Assembly: GCA_051005695.1 (NCBI GenBank)
Contig: JBPCJC010000046.1
Coordinates: 62,001-126,000 of the forward strand
Direction of reading: 5' to 3'
DNA length: 64,000 bases
Source: JACCTI01 sp051005695
Lineage (GTDB): Bacteria; Verrucomicrobiota; Verrucomicrobiia; Chthoniobacterales; UBA10450
Part shown: positions 24,442-33,906 of the stretch, in pieces
Layout: each line of letters starts with the position of its first letter
Position numbering within the stretch: position 1 is the first letter of the stretch
Translations under genes and position numbers: made by a program
The notes under the pieces: model-generated
The model's input: only the letters and a program-made list of their open reading frames with translations
The model's database searches: none
Told to the model about the DNA's origin: nothing

Positions 24442-25542
24442 TTGAAATTTAAACCTTCCTTTGATTGGCTGTTCGTCTTCGTTCCGATCGCGATTGCGCT
24501 GCGCTTTTGGCCCGGCGGCGCTAGTCCGACCGCGCTTTTCATTTGCTCCGCGCTGGGAATTATTCCCGCCGCCGGATGGATCGGGCACGCGACCGAAGCG
24601 CTGGCTGCGCGGGTCGGAACGGGCTTGGGCGGATTGCTCAATGCGACCTTCGGGAACGCCGCCGAATTAATCATCGCCGGGCTCGCGCTTTCCCGCGGCC
24701 TAACGAACGTGGTCAAAGCCTCCATCACCGGCTCGATCATCGGCAACGTCCTCCTCGTGCTCGGACTGTCGATCGTCGCCGGCGGGACCAAATACAGTGA
24801 ACAGCGCTTCAATCGCGCCGGTGCGCGCACTTCCATCGTTTCACTTTCGCTGGCCGCGATTGCCCTGATTATCCCAGCGGTTTTTCATTTCGCGGCCAGC
24901 GCCACCCCGACCGGATGGAATCCCGCGACTGCGCAAAAGCTCTCGTTAGCCATCGCCCTTGTCCTCCTGCTCACCTACGCCTGCCTGCTTGGATTTTCCC
25001 TCCGCACCCACAAACATTTCTTCCATAGTTGCGGCAGCGAGCTCGAGGAACCGGAGCAAAATTGGTCCCGCCGCCGAGCCATTACCATCCTCGTGGCTGC
25101 GACCGCCGTCGTCGCTCTGCTCTCGGAATTTCTCGTTGGCACAATCGAAAATCTTCGCGCTTCGTTCGGGATTACGGATGTCTTCGTCGGCGTGATCGTG
25201 GTCGCGATCGTGGGCAACGCCGCCGAGCATTCCACCGCCGTCGTCATGGCGATGAAAAACAAAATGGACCTGAGCGTCGGGATCGCGATCGGCTCCAGTT
25301 TGCAGATCGCGCTCCTGGTCGCGCCGGTCCTGGTCTTCCTTTCTTACTTGTTAGGCCGGCCGATGGACTTGGAGTTTTCGCTCCCGGAAATTTTCGCGGT
25401 CGTGGCTTCGGTTTACATCCTCTTTCAAATCACCGGCGACGGCGAAACCAACTGGATCGAAGGCGTCCAGTTGCTCTCGGTTTATCTCATCCTCGCGATT
25501 CTGTTTTTCTATCTGCCCGCGCCCCGCGTCCTCGCGCCGTAG
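24442..25542 (+). CDS. Calcium/proton antiporter (CaxA/ChaA family)
   Basis: A 366-residue membrane protein of the CaCA superfamily, exporting Ca2+ in exchange for protons. It starts at TTG (K-F-K-P-S-F-D-W-L-F-V-F-V-P follows, matching the family start), about 11 transmembrane segments. The two diagnostic repeats are present: F-G-N-A-A-E-L-I in the first half and V-G-N-A-A-E-H-S in the second, each with the ion-binding Glu. Between halves is an acidic loop (S-E-L-E-E-P-E). The protein is normal in length. Divergent from the cca-like gene with 147 bases between starts; no partner gene. Confidence 0.92.
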   Translation: MKFKPSFDWLFVFVPIAIALRFWPGGASPTALFICSALGIIPAAGWIGHATEALAARVGTGLGGLLNATFGNAAELIIAGLALSRGLTNVVKASITGSIIGNVLLVLGLSIVAGGTKYSEQRFNRAGARTSIVSLSLAAIALIIPAVFHFAASATPTGWNPATAQKLSLAIALVLLLTYACLLGFSLRTHKHFFHSCGSELEEPEQNWSRRRAITILVAATAVVALLSEFLVGTIENLRASFGITDVFVGVIVVAIVGNAAEHSTAVVMAMKNKMDLSVGIAIGSSLQIALLVAPVLVFLSYLLGRPMDLEFSLPEIFAVVASVYILFQITGDGETNWIEGVQLLSVYLILAILFFYLPAPRVLAP

Positions 25543-25617
25543 CCGTCGCGGCCTCGCGCAAAAGCATCCGCTGCGCAAGCGCGACGCCGCTTGGAGCTGA
25601 AAGACGACGCCGATTTG

Positions 25618-26100
25618 CTATGCGGAAATTTTTTCCGGAGCGCTCCGTCCCTGCCGCAACGAGTGGATCACGAAACATCCCACCGCGAGGCAAATGCAGG
25701 CGTCGGCGACATTGAAGGCCGGCCACGGATGCGCGAGCGGAATGTGTAGATCAAAGAGAAGAAAATCGATCACGTGTCCGTGCCAAAGACGATCGGTCAG
25801 GTTGCCCATCACGCCGGCGAGGAGGAGCGCGAGCGAGATATCGCGCCAGGCATCCGGCCGATGCCGGCGCAAGAGCAGCGTGGCCACGACGATGAGCGCG
25901 GCACAGGAAAGCGCGATGAAGAAGTAATTCTTATCGCGGAAGGAACCGAAGGCGGCACCGGTGTTAGTCACAAAAACGAGCGCGAAAAAATCCTGGATGA
26001 TGACCCGCGGTTCTTCCGGAAGGATGCGCTGGAGAACGAACCACTTGGTTGCCTGGTCGAGCAGATAGAGCGGCAGGGAGAGGAAGAAAATGAAGCGCAT
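25618..26100 (-). CDS. lspA: Lipoprotein signal peptidase II
   Basis: A 160-residue inner-membrane aspartyl peptidase that removes signal peptides from diacylglyceryl-prolipoproteins. Four transmembrane segments; conserved blocks are L-D-Q-A-T-K-W, V-T-N-T-G-A-A-F-G, the first catalytic Asp in G-N-L-T-D-R-L, and the second in P-A-F-N-V-A-D-A-C-I. Starts one base after the ileS stop, so it is translated from the same message. The ileS-lspA pairing is common in bacteria. It would process the lipoproteins at 7296 and 50607. Confidence 0.95.
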   Translation of the reverse strand: MRFIFFLSLPLYLLDQATKWFVLQRILPEEPRVIIQDFFALVFVTNTGAAFGSFRDKNYFFIALSCAALIVVATLLLRRHRPDAWRDISLALLLAGVMGNLTDRLWHGHVIDFLLFDLHIPLAHPWPAFNVADACICLAVGCFVIHSLRQGRSAPEKISA

Positions 26101-26101
26101 T

Positions 26102-28858
26102 TTATCTCGGTTTCGTTTTTGGCCTAACGAGTTCTGCTCGGGCCGCGGCCGGCGCCGGCAGATGGCTGACCACTTCTTCGCAGCGTTCGCATAAATCCGG
26201 ATGCTGCGCGCTTTTGCCGACGGCGGCGCGGTGACGCCAGCAACGCGCGCATTTTTGAAATGAAGTCTTCGCGATCGACGCGGAAACGGTTTCCGCTTGC
26301 TGGAGTTTCAAGTCGCTGAGGATAAGAAATTCCTCTAGTTCTTCATGTGAAACGCCGGCCAGCGCGCCGGTATCGCAACGCAGCGTGACCTCAGCTTCGA
26401 GCGCATTGCCGATCAATTTCTCCTGGCGCGCCTGTTCCACCGCCTGGCCGATGACGCCCCGGACCTTGAGCAATTCTTCGACGACGCGCGCACTCGCCGG
26501 GTCAAGCCAGGTCTTGTTAGGCTGGGGAAATTCCTGCAAGTGAACCGAGCCACTTTCGCCGAGATAACTCCACGCTTCGTCGGCGGTGAAAGCGAGAATC
26601 GGGGCGAGCAATTTCGTCAAGGCGCGAAAGACTTCGCGCATCGCGCCCTGGGTCGCGCGGCGGCGCGGAGAATCGACCGCGTCGCAGTACATCCGATCCT
26701 TCGTGATATCGACGTAGAGGCTGCTGAGATCGACCGCGCAGAAATGGTTGAGGGTGTGATAGACCTTGTGAAATTCGTAGGCCGCGTAGGCCGCGCGGCA
26801 TTCTGCGATCACTTCCTGGAGCCGATGCAAAATCCAGCGATCGACCAGGGTAAACGACTCGTTAGGCGCGGCGGTGCCTTGGTCAAGGTTGCCTAACAAG
26901 ATCCGCAAGGTGTTCCGGACCCGGCGATAAGTATCCGCCAGGCGGGTGAACATTTCCTCCGAGAAGGGCACGTCGTCGGTGTAATTCACGCTGCTGACCC
27001 AGAGCCGGACGATATCGGCGCCATGTTTGCCGACGAAATGTCCCGCGTCCATCGGCTTGCTGTAGGTGCTCGACTTGGAAATTTTTTTGCCGTCGACGTC
27101 GACCACGAAACCATGGGTGACGCAGATTTTATAAGGCGCGCGATCGTGCAGCGCGACGCTGGTCATGAGGGACGATTGGAACCAGCCGCGGTGTTGATCG
27201 GTCGCTTCCAAATACATGTCCGCGGGATCACGCAGCTCCGGCCGCACTGCACAGACCGCCTTGTGCGAGACGCCGCTGTCGATCCAGACGTCGATGGTGT
27301 CGTCGCGATGCGTGGTTCCTTCGGGTAAACCGAGTTCGCGCGCGAGCGCGGCGTCGTCGAGCTCGAACCAGACATTCGAGCCGCGTTGCCTAACGAGTTC
27401 TGCCAGCTTCCGAATCCAGTCCGCGTTGAGCAACGGTTCGCCGCCGGCGGAATAAAAAACCGGCAGCGGCACTCCCCAACTGCGCTGACGCGAGATCACC
27501 CAATCGGGCCGCGCTTCGACCGTTCCAGAAATGCGCGCTTCGCCCCACGCCGGAATCCAGGTGACGTTTTTGATCGCCGCCAGCGCCGGCGCGCGGAGGT
27601 CGTCGATGCGGATAAAAAATTGTTCGACTGCGCGGAAGATGATCGGCGTTTTCGAGCGCCAGCAGTACGGATAGGAGTGCGGATATTTTTCCGCCGCGAT
27701 CAACATGCCGCGTTCGCGCAGGAGGCGGACGATATCGGCATTGGCGTCGAAAACATACTTGCCGGTGAGCTCGGGCAAGCCGGCCTCGTCCGTAAAACGG
27801 CCGTGATCATCTACCGGCGAGAGGATCGGCAGGCCGTTTTTTTTGCCTAACGAGTAGTCGTCATCGCCGTGGCCGGGTGCGGTGTGAACCGCGCCGGTAC
27901 CGGTATCCATGGTCACGTAATCGGCGGTGAGGACGATCGCGGTTCGCGGAAGAAACGGGTGCTGCGCGCCGATGCCTTCGAGCTTCGCGCCCGGGAAAGT
28001 TTCCGCAGGTTCCCCGACCGCCTGCCAGCCGGTGGCGACGCTGAATTTTTCGACCAAAGATGCGGCGAGCACCAGTGTTTCGCCGGCGCCATCCTTCTGG
28101 AATTCGCGCACGACGTAGGATTCTTTTGGATGGACGGCGATCGCGAGATTCGCGGGCAAAGTCCAGGGCGTGGTCGTCCAGATGACGATGCTGGCTTTAT
28201 CTTTTAGCGGGCCGGTGGCGATCGGGAACTTCACGTAGACCGCGGTGTCTTCGCGGTCTTGATATTCCACTTCGGCTTCGGCGAGCGCGGTCTGCGCGCC
28301 GGTGCTCCAGAAGACCGGCTTCTTCGATTCGTAAACCAAACCTTTCTCCACGAAAACCGCAAAAGCCTGCAGGATTTCCGCTTCGTAGGCCGGATCGAGA
28401 GTGAGATACGGGTGCTCCCAATCGCCGAGAACGCCGAGGCGTTTGAATTGTCCGCGCTGAATATCGATGAACTTGCGCGCAAATTCTTCCGAGCGCTGGC
28501 GCACTTCCAACGGCGAAAGGCCGCGCGATTCCTTGACCACTTTGTATTCGATCGGCAATCCGTGGCAATCCCAGCCGGGCACATAGGGCGCGCGAAAACC
28601 GGCCATCGTCTTGGATTTCACGACCAGATCTTTCAGGATCTTGTTTAGCGCCGTGCCCATGTGGACGTCGCCGTTGGCAAACGGCGGGCCGTCATGGAGG
28701 ACGAACAATTCGGAGCCTGCGCGAGACTTCTGGATTTGCTCGTAGAGCCGCGTTTCTTCCCACGACTTCAGGATTTCCGGCTCACGAGTCGTTAGGCTCG
28801 CCTTCATCGGAAAATCCGTCTTCGGGAGGTTGAGCGTCTCTTTGTAATTCTGGGCCAT
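26102..28858 (-). CDS. ileS: Isoleucyl-tRNA synthetase
   Basis: A 918-residue class I synthetase starting at ATG 28858 (M-A-Q-N-Y-K-E-T-L-N-L-P-K-T-x-F-P-M-K-A, the usual start; an upstream extension is poor). HIGH motif as H-M-G-T at residues 66-69 within D-G-P-P-F-A-N-G-D-V; the editing domain contains T-T-T-P-W-T-L-P-A-N and T-A-P-G-H-G-x-D-D-Y; the KMSKS loop is K-I-S-K-S. The anticodon-binding and the C-terminal zinc domain (C-A-R-C-W-R-H ... C-E-R-C) are present, as in bacterial forms. First gene of an operon with lspA. The zinc domain and length mark the type 1 bacterial enzyme. Confidence 0.97.
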   Translation of the reverse strand: MAQNYKETLNLPKTDFPMKASLTTREPEILKSWEETRLYEQIQKSRAGSELFVLHDGPPFANGDVHMGTALNKILKDLVVKSKTMAGFRAPYVPGWDCHGLPIEYKVVKESRGLSPLEVRQRSEEFARKFIDIQRGQFKRLGVLGDWEHPYLTLDPAYEAEILQAFAVFVEKGLVYESKKPVFWSTGAQTALAEAEVEYQDREDTAVYVKFPIATGPLKDKASIVIWTTTPWTLPANLAIAVHPKESYVVREFQKDGAGETLVLAASLVEKFSVATGWQAVGEPAETFPGAKLEGIGAQHPFLPRTAIVLTADYVTMDTGTGAVHTAPGHGDDDYSLGKKNGLPILSPVDDHGRFTDEAGLPELTGKYVFDANADIVRLLRERGMLIAAEKYPHSYPYCWRSKTPIIFRAVEQFFIRIDDLRAPALAAIKNVTWIPAWGEARISGTVEARPDWVISRQRSWGVPLPVFYSAGGEPLLNADWIRKLAELVRQRGSNVWFELDDAALARELGLPEGTTHRDDTIDVWIDSGVSHKAVCAVRPELRDPADMYLEATDQHRGWFQSSLMTSVALHDRAPYKICVTHGFVVDVDGKKISKSSTYSKPMDAGHFVGKHGADIVRLWVSSVNYTDDVPFSEEMFTRLADTYRRVRNTLRILLGNLDQGTAAPNESFTLVDRWILHRLQEVIAECRAAYAAYEFHKVYHTLNHFCAVDLSSLYVDITKDRMYCDAVDSPRRRATQGAMREVFRALTKLLAPILAFTADEAWSYLGESGSVHLQEFPQPNKTWLDPASARVVEELLKVRGVIGQAVEQARQEKLIGNALEAEVTLRCDTGALAGVSHEELEEFLILSDLKLQQAETVSASIAKTSFQKCARCWRHRAAVGKSAQHPDLCERCEEVVSHLPAPAAARAELVRPKTKPR

Positions 28859-29055
28859 CGCGGGGAGCGGCGAGGTTACCACCGAATGCGGGGAGCGGAA
28901 AGGGACGGGCTTGGCAGCGCGCGGAAGGAAGTCGCTCGGTCGCCGCATCGCGCGCAGCCCGAAGGCCGCGCTTTAATTTTCTGCAATATCCGCATCCAAC
29001 GAGAGGTCGAGCGCCGAACGATAACCGCACCTCGTCTCGACGCGCTCGCCATCTT

Positions 29056-29745
29056 ATGAAACAAACTCCCTTTTCCTCATTAAGCCTTTTGACTGCGCTG
29101 GCTGTTTCCGCGCTCGCCCTCACTCCGGTCACTCGAGCCGCCTCGATCACTTCCACGGTGAGCGAAGACAATGGCGCGACCAGTAATGGCTTCGACGGCA
29201 ACCAGGACGTGTATGTCGGCGGCCCTGGGGTGCTGACCGTCGCAGGTGGCTATAATTTTGGCGCGGTCTCGCTCACCAGCATCGCGCAGATTACAATCAC
29301 TCTCACCCTGACCGATGGGAATTCCGGCACGGGCGATCCGTCGGTGGAATTCGATCGCTCCCATCTTTTCCTCGCGCTGGATGGGATCACGATTAATCTC
29401 GGCGATCCAAATTCCGCCCTTAACGATTTTTTCGGGAGCACGACGAACACGCATACCTTCACCTTTAACATCGATGGCGGAACCAGCGCGCAGCTCCTGG
29501 CGGCCTTGGGCGATGGCCGCCTGGTCGGCACCGTGGTGACGGACAATCCGAATGATACTGCTCCCGGAGCGGGCCGTACTGGCAACCCTAATGAGATCTT
29601 TTTTGGCAATGCCAATATCCCGTCGGATGCCTTGACTTCACTAACCCTGAGTGACGTGCCTGAACCGGCCACGACCGCCCTCATCGGTCTCGGCTTGCTC
29701 CTCGCGCTTGCGCCCCAAGTGCGCCGCTTCCGCAAGACCTCCTAA
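29056..29745 (+). CDS. PEP-CTERM sorting-signal protein
   Basis: A 229-residue exported protein. Signal peptide at 1-28 (L-T-P-V-T-R-A-A). The mature part is rich in Asn, Thr, Gly and Asp, as expected of a beta-sandwich with D-G-N-S-G-T-G-D loops. The C-terminus is a textbook PEP-CTERM: V-P-E-P-A-T-T-A, a hydrophobic segment (L-I-G-L-G-L-L-L-A-L) and basic R-R-F-R-K. PEP-CTERM proteins are cleaved by exosortase and attached to the surface; no exosortase is in the window. Its mature sequence is related to the next gene (shared T-L-T-x-x-D-G-N/D-x-G-x-G and L-x-L-D-G), 27 bases on, so they form an operon made by duplication. Confidence 0.85.
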   Translation: MKQTPFSSLSLLTALAVSALALTPVTRAASITSTVSEDNGATSNGFDGNQDVYVGGPGVLTVAGGYNFGAVSLTSIAQITITLTLTDGNSGTGDPSVEFDRSHLFLALDGITINLGDPNSALNDFFGSTTNTHTFTFNIDGGTSAQLLAALGDGRLVGTVVTDNPNDTAPGAGRTGNPNEIFFGNANIPSDALTSLTLSDVPEPATTALIGLGLLLALAPQVRRFRKTS

Positions 29746-29771
29746 GTCTTCCGTGGAGGGAGAAACTTCTG

Positions 29772-30479
29772 ATGAAGCTAAACCGACTCAGCGCCCCGCT
29801 TCTCCTGACCGTGATCGGGTTGGTCGCTTCGGTGGCCTCGGCTCAGCAGACGGTGACGATCACGGCGACGCCGGCGCCCTTGCAGAGCAATTTCGGTTTG
29901 CCTAATCCACAAGGGACGGGCGCGGGCGAATCCGCTCCGATCGGCGCGACCGCTTTTGATTTTCGCACCCAACCGCAGTTGAGCGACATCGCTTCCATCT
30001 CCCTGACCATGACCATCGTGGACGGCGACACTGGCCCCGGCACAGACGGAATCTACGGGACGTCGGATGACGACTTCGATGTCAATTCCTGGACGCTTCG
30101 TCTCGATGGCGTGGAGACCGGGATCCTTTTGAATGGATTCAGCGGCATCGTGGATCCGAACGCCGGCGTGCAGCCCGGCGATTACGTTCGCCTTACCATC
30201 ACCGATACTCCGGCGAATGTGCCGGCGCTCCTGGCTGCGCTCCAGGATGGTTTCCTCTCCGCCACCATCTTCGACTCCACCGGCGTCTCGAAATCAAATA
30301 GCTTTCGTGTTCCCAGCAGAGACTCGATGGGGAATGACATCCTGACGACGCTTTCCATCACCGGCACGCAAATCCCCGAGCCAGCTACTTCCTGGCTCCT
30401 GCTTAGCACTACGCTAGCTATGGCCTTATTCCTTGGCCGCGGAGTTACCCGGCGGTTTCCTTCGCAAAGGTCTTCTTGA
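29772..30479 (+). CDS. PEP-CTERM protein, paralog of its upstream neighbour
   Basis: A 235-residue exported protein. Signal peptide ends V-A-S-A-Q. Mature part: S-L-T-M-T-I-V-D-G-D-T-G-P-G, W-T-L-R-L-D-G-V, L-L-A-A-L-Q-D-G-F-L, similar in order to the protein at 29056. The PEP-CTERM is I-P-E-P-A-T-S-W-L-L-L followed by a hydrophobic helix and R-R-F-P-S-Q-R. The pair is followed 45 bases later by a large exported beta protein, all rightward, so perhaps one transcription unit. Confidence 0.85.
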   Translation: MKLNRLSAPLLLTVIGLVASVASAQQTVTITATPAPLQSNFGLPNPQGTGAGESAPIGATAFDFRTQPQLSDIASISLTMTIVDGDTGPGTDGIYGTSDDDFDVNSWTLRLDGVETGILLNGFSGIVDPNAGVQPGDYVRLTITDTPANVPALLAALQDGFLSATIFDSTGVSKSNSFRVPSRDSMGNDILTTLSITGTQIPEPATSWLLLSTTLAMALFLGRGVTRRFPSQRSS

Positions 30480-30524
30480 TCCCCGTTTTATTTTTCCACG
30501 CAGTTCTTAACCCATCCTATCTCT

Positions 30525-33194
30525 ATGAAACTCCCATCCTCTCGATTCTTCTTAGGAGCGCTGGCCAGCTTGGGAACTTTGCTCCTTCCTGCTGTCTCCA
30601 GTTTCGCTCAAGTTACTTTCACTGGGAATGCCGGCGCCGGTTCTATTAATCCTGACGGGAGCAGCACCATCACTAACACTGGTGATCGCGCGACTGGAAC
30701 GGCGAATCCTTTAACCTGGCAGGGAGCGTCAAGCGGAGCGGCGCCTTCCACGGACGAGACCACCGCCTCGATCGACGGCATTAACCACGACCGCTTCGTC
30801 CTCACGGTTAATCCCGGCGACTACTCGAACAAAATTATCTTCGTTACCATCGATTGGACAAGTCCCGCGACCGACTATGATCTTCACGTTCACAAAGGCG
30901 CCGAAGATGGCCCTGAAGTTTATACCTCAGCGGGTGGCGCGCCGAGCACGAGGGAAAAAGTTTCCATCGACCCCGGGATCACTGGAACCGGCGACTACTA
31001 TATTAATGTAGTTTACTTCACTGCTCCGGATGCGTCCGCCAGTCCTTATACTGGCAGAGCGGTCGTGCAAACTGGTCCAGTCGCGCGCTCCGCGACTTAC
31101 ATCCACGGCGGGATCACCTTCTCGCCTAACACCCCGGTGAAGGCGAGCACATCATCCTCGGACGGTGAACCGAGCAGCCGGGTGGATGTCTTCGGCAACT
31201 ATTATGTCTGCGGCATCCGCGGCGTTCCCGCTGGCGTCGATCTCTGGTATTTCGACCTCCGGCCTACCCTGCCGTTTGCCCCGCCGGCCCGCCCCGCGGC
31301 AAAGGCCGGCCGCGCGCGCAAGGCAGAGCCCGCGGGCTCCGTGGGGCCCGCGAATCCTAACTATGACCCGAATATGCGGGTCCCGATTTATCGCGGCCAG
31401 CCAGATGCCGTTTTCACTAACCAAAGCGGCTTAGCCGCGGGAGGCTTAGGCGGTGGTGACATCGACCTGGCGGTGGGTTTCGGCAATTACCCCGCGAATC
31501 CCGACCCAGTGCTGGCCTACGCTAGTCTTACGGCGGCGAATCTAACTGTCGGCAACTCTCTGGACCGGGCCGCCACCTTCACGTTCAATCCGGTCGGCAA
31601 TTTCGCCGGCGGGGTGCCGGTGAACGATCGCCAGTGGATGGGCTTCTATAATAACAGCATCGTTTACCTGGAATACCGCAACTTCGCCCAGGGCATCGCT
31701 TTTGTTCAGCAATCCACCGATGGCGGCCGCACCTATGGCAACGCCGTAAGTGTGGGGATGGTTCCGCAGACCGGCGCGCTCGATGTCGACCGCTCGTTAG
31801 GTAACGTCTATATCAGCAGCAATGACGGCCAGGTGGCAGTCGGTGATCCCTCCTTGAATCCGGCGCTTAATACCCCCGCGGATGCGCCGCTGACCTATAC
31901 GATTCATCGCGCGGTCCCGGCCTCGATCGACAGCGCGAACATTTTCTTCCCGATCCGGGTCGCAGACGACCACACGGTTTACGGAACCTACTCCGACGGG
32001 CGTAATATCTTTCTCCTTAGTTCGGTCGATCATGGCACTACCTGGAGCGCGCCAGTGCAGGTAAATGATCCCGCCGACCCTAACACCAAGCTGAATCTCC
32101 TGCCCTGGCTGGCGACCGGCCCTACCGCGGGCAGTGTAGGAATCGCCTGGTATGGCACCGACAATGCGGCCAACGATGATAACGCGAAGTTCCGCGTTTA
32201 CTTCGCCCAGACCTTTAACGCCACCGGCGCCACGCCCGCCTTCCGGGTCGTCCAGGCAAGTGATCATAGCATCCACGCGGCAAACATTTCCCTGAAAGGC
32301 CTTCCACTGACCGGGGTGTCACCTAATCGGAACTTACTCGATTACTTCCAAATTAACTTCGACCCTACGGGCGCCGCCATTCTCGGCTATACCGACGATC
32401 ACAACGATTTCAATGGCCACACCTACGTCACTCGGCAGATCAGCGGCCCGGCGATCAACGGAGGCGGGACCTCCAATGTGCCCCCGCCGGTGGAAGGCTC
32501 CGCCCTGCCGCAGCAGCCATTTGCCACTCCGGGGACCCCGCCACCTACACCTACCGGAATCATCCCTCAGCCGATGCAGCCCGGACCATTCGGCGAGCAG
32601 GTAACCGATTTTGCCGAAGACCAGGACAGCGGTTTGTTAGCTGCCACACCTACAGTTAACCCGGTGGATATTATCTCGGTCAAATATACCTCGCAGGATA
32701 ACAACAGCGGTCCGGTGCTGACGGCGACGATGAAGGTATCGGACCTGACGACTATTCCGCCTTCCACTACCTGGCGGATGTTTTTCGCCGCAAACGCGCC
32801 CGAAACCGGCATTGTCCAGATCAACGGCAACTCTTATTCCAAAGGCTTGTCTGATCGCGGCGACCAGTTCTTTGTCCAGGCCGTTACCAGTGCAAATGGA
32901 AGCACCGCTACCTTTAGCTGGGGAACCACCGTGCGCAATTTCGACGGCTCCACGACCAACACCGTCCAGGGAACTGCGGATCGCGGCTTCTTTAATAAGA
33001 CCGCGAAAACAATTGCCGTACGTATCTCGTCCTCGGTCTTGAATAGCTATCTCGCGGGACTGCCAGGAAGCCATCCGCCGATTGCGACCGGCTCCGTGCT
33101 CTGCGGACTGCGCGCGACCGCTTCGAGCGCGACCGGAGTCGCCCTGGAAGACGCTACCCGCGGAGGGACAGAATTCGTCGTCGGCAGTTTCTAG
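30525..33194 (+). CDS. Large exported protein of the PPC/Asp-box family, without dockerin
   Basis: An 889-residue exported protein (signal peptide to S-S-F-A-Q). Around residues 50-190 is a PPC-like beta domain (D-R-F-V-L-T-V-N-P, D-Y-D-L-H-V-H-K-G). Residues about 300-650 resemble a sialidase-like propeller with Asp-box-like S-T-D-G-G-R-T-Y and S-V-D-H-G-T-T-W. The last 200 residues hold a module with M-K-V-S-D-L-T-T-I-P, also found in its paralogs at 35652-54763. Unlike them it has neither the S-R-K-T-H-G module nor a dockerin end, and it has no PEP-CTERM; how it is held is unknown. The following gene starts inside its stop codon. Confidence 0.78.
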   Translation: MKLPSSRFFLGALASLGTLLLPAVSSFAQVTFTGNAGAGSINPDGSSTITNTGDRATGTANPLTWQGASSGAAPSTDETTASIDGINHDRFVLTVNPGDYSNKIIFVTIDWTSPATDYDLHVHKGAEDGPEVYTSAGGAPSTREKVSIDPGITGTGDYYINVVYFTAPDASASPYTGRAVVQTGPVARSATYIHGGITFSPNTPVKASTSSSDGEPSSRVDVFGNYYVCGIRGVPAGVDLWYFDLRPTLPFAPPARPAAKAGRARKAEPAGSVGPANPNYDPNMRVPIYRGQPDAVFTNQSGLAAGGLGGGDIDLAVGFGNYPANPDPVLAYASLTAANLTVGNSLDRAATFTFNPVGNFAGGVPVNDRQWMGFYNNSIVYLEYRNFAQGIAFVQQSTDGGRTYGNAVSVGMVPQTGALDVDRSLGNVYISSNDGQVAVGDPSLNPALNTPADAPLTYTIHRAVPASIDSANIFFPIRVADDHTVYGTYSDGRNIFLLSSVDHGTTWSAPVQVNDPADPNTKLNLLPWLATGPTAGSVGIAWYGTDNAANDDNAKFRVYFAQTFNATGATPAFRVVQASDHSIHAANISLKGLPLTGVSPNRNLLDYFQINFDPTGAAILGYTDDHNDFNGHTYVTRQISGPAINGGGTSNVPPPVEGSALPQQPFATPGTPPPTPTGIIPQPMQPGPFGEQVTDFAEDQDSGLLAATPTVNPVDIISVKYTSQDNNSGPVLTATMKVSDLTTIPPSTTWRMFFAANAPETGIVQINGNSYSKGLSDRGDQFFVQAVTSANGSTATFSWGTTVRNFDGSTTNTVQGTADRGFFNKTAKTIAVRISSSVLNSYLAGLPGSHPPIATGSVLCGLRATASSATGVALEDATRGGTEFVVGSF

Positions 33195-33829
33195 TGCAGG
33201 GTAAGCATCGCTCGATTCTTATCGCGGCGTTGTCTTTCTGCGCGGCGATAGTTTGCAGTGGGTTGGCGGCGCGGGAGAAGGACCCTCCGGCGCCGACGCT
33301 CTCACCGCCGGCCGCTCCTGCGACCGCGCCCTTTGAGCAGCGACTGGCCGCGGCGAAATCGGTAAAGGTCATGACCTCGGTTCTCGGGATCGAACTTGGC
33401 GCGGCCCTCGAAACTGCCAAGGCGATCCTGGGTAAGTTAAATACCGGAGGTATCCCACCAAAAGAGGAAACCGAAGGCGACGAAGGCGCGCAGAAGGTTC
33501 TTTGGCAACTCGTCTCCACAGATTACTCAGCGATCTTTGTCAAGACAGACGACAAAATGCGCATCACCGACATCACCGCCTTTCTTCGCGAAGGGAAGGA
33601 GCTACCTTTCGACAAAATCGGCGAAGTGAAAAAGGCGCCGATTCTCAGTTCCGTGCGAGTGGCCTGGGATGTCGTCCGCCCGAATCGCCCGCTGTTTCGA
33701 GTGGTCGCCGAAGGAGCCGATGGCAAAGCGCGCAGTGTTTCCATCTTTCTCGTTAGGCGTCCCAATCTGGAGCGCACCGCACCCGCGGTCGGTGCTACTA
33801 AGACTCCTGTAACCGAACGAGCTAAGTAA
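33194..33829 (+). CDS. Exported protein of unknown function, coupled to the upstream gene
   Basis: A 211-residue protein whose GTG start overlaps the TAG of the previous gene (TAGTG), which points to translational coupling. An N-terminal hydrophobic signal segment is followed by a proline/alanine linker and a soluble domain containing V-M-T-S-V-L-G-I-E-L-G-A-A-L-E-T-A-K-A-I-L, W-Q-L-V-S-T-D-Y-S-A-I-F-V-K, and W-D-V-V-R-P-N-R-P-L. The G-I-x-L-G-x-x-L-E-x-A-K-x-x-L phrase is like that of small periplasmic domains which bind partner proteins. No family is recognised. The coupling suggests that it works with the large beta protein. Confidence 0.7.
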   Translation: MQGKHRSILIAALSFCAAIVCSGLAAREKDPPAPTLSPPAAPATAPFEQRLAAAKSVKVMTSVLGIELGAALETAKAILGKLNTGGIPPKEETEGDEGAQKVLWQLVSTDYSAIFVKTDDKMRITDITAFLREGKELPFDKIGEVKKAPILSSVRVAWDVVRPNRPLFRVVAEGADGKARSVSIFLVRRPNLERTAPAVGATKTPVTERAK

Positions 33830-33906
33830 AGTCATCGGAGCCTTCTAGCTGTCTTGATAAGCTGCTGTGGCCGCTAAGCCCAGTAGAGGCGCGCGCGAGT
33901 CTGCCG

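Noticed and set aside
24295..24588. N-terminal extension of the CCA-family protein
   Set aside because: The extra 98 residues are Arg/Gly-rich, unlike the family, and overlap the divergent cax gene.
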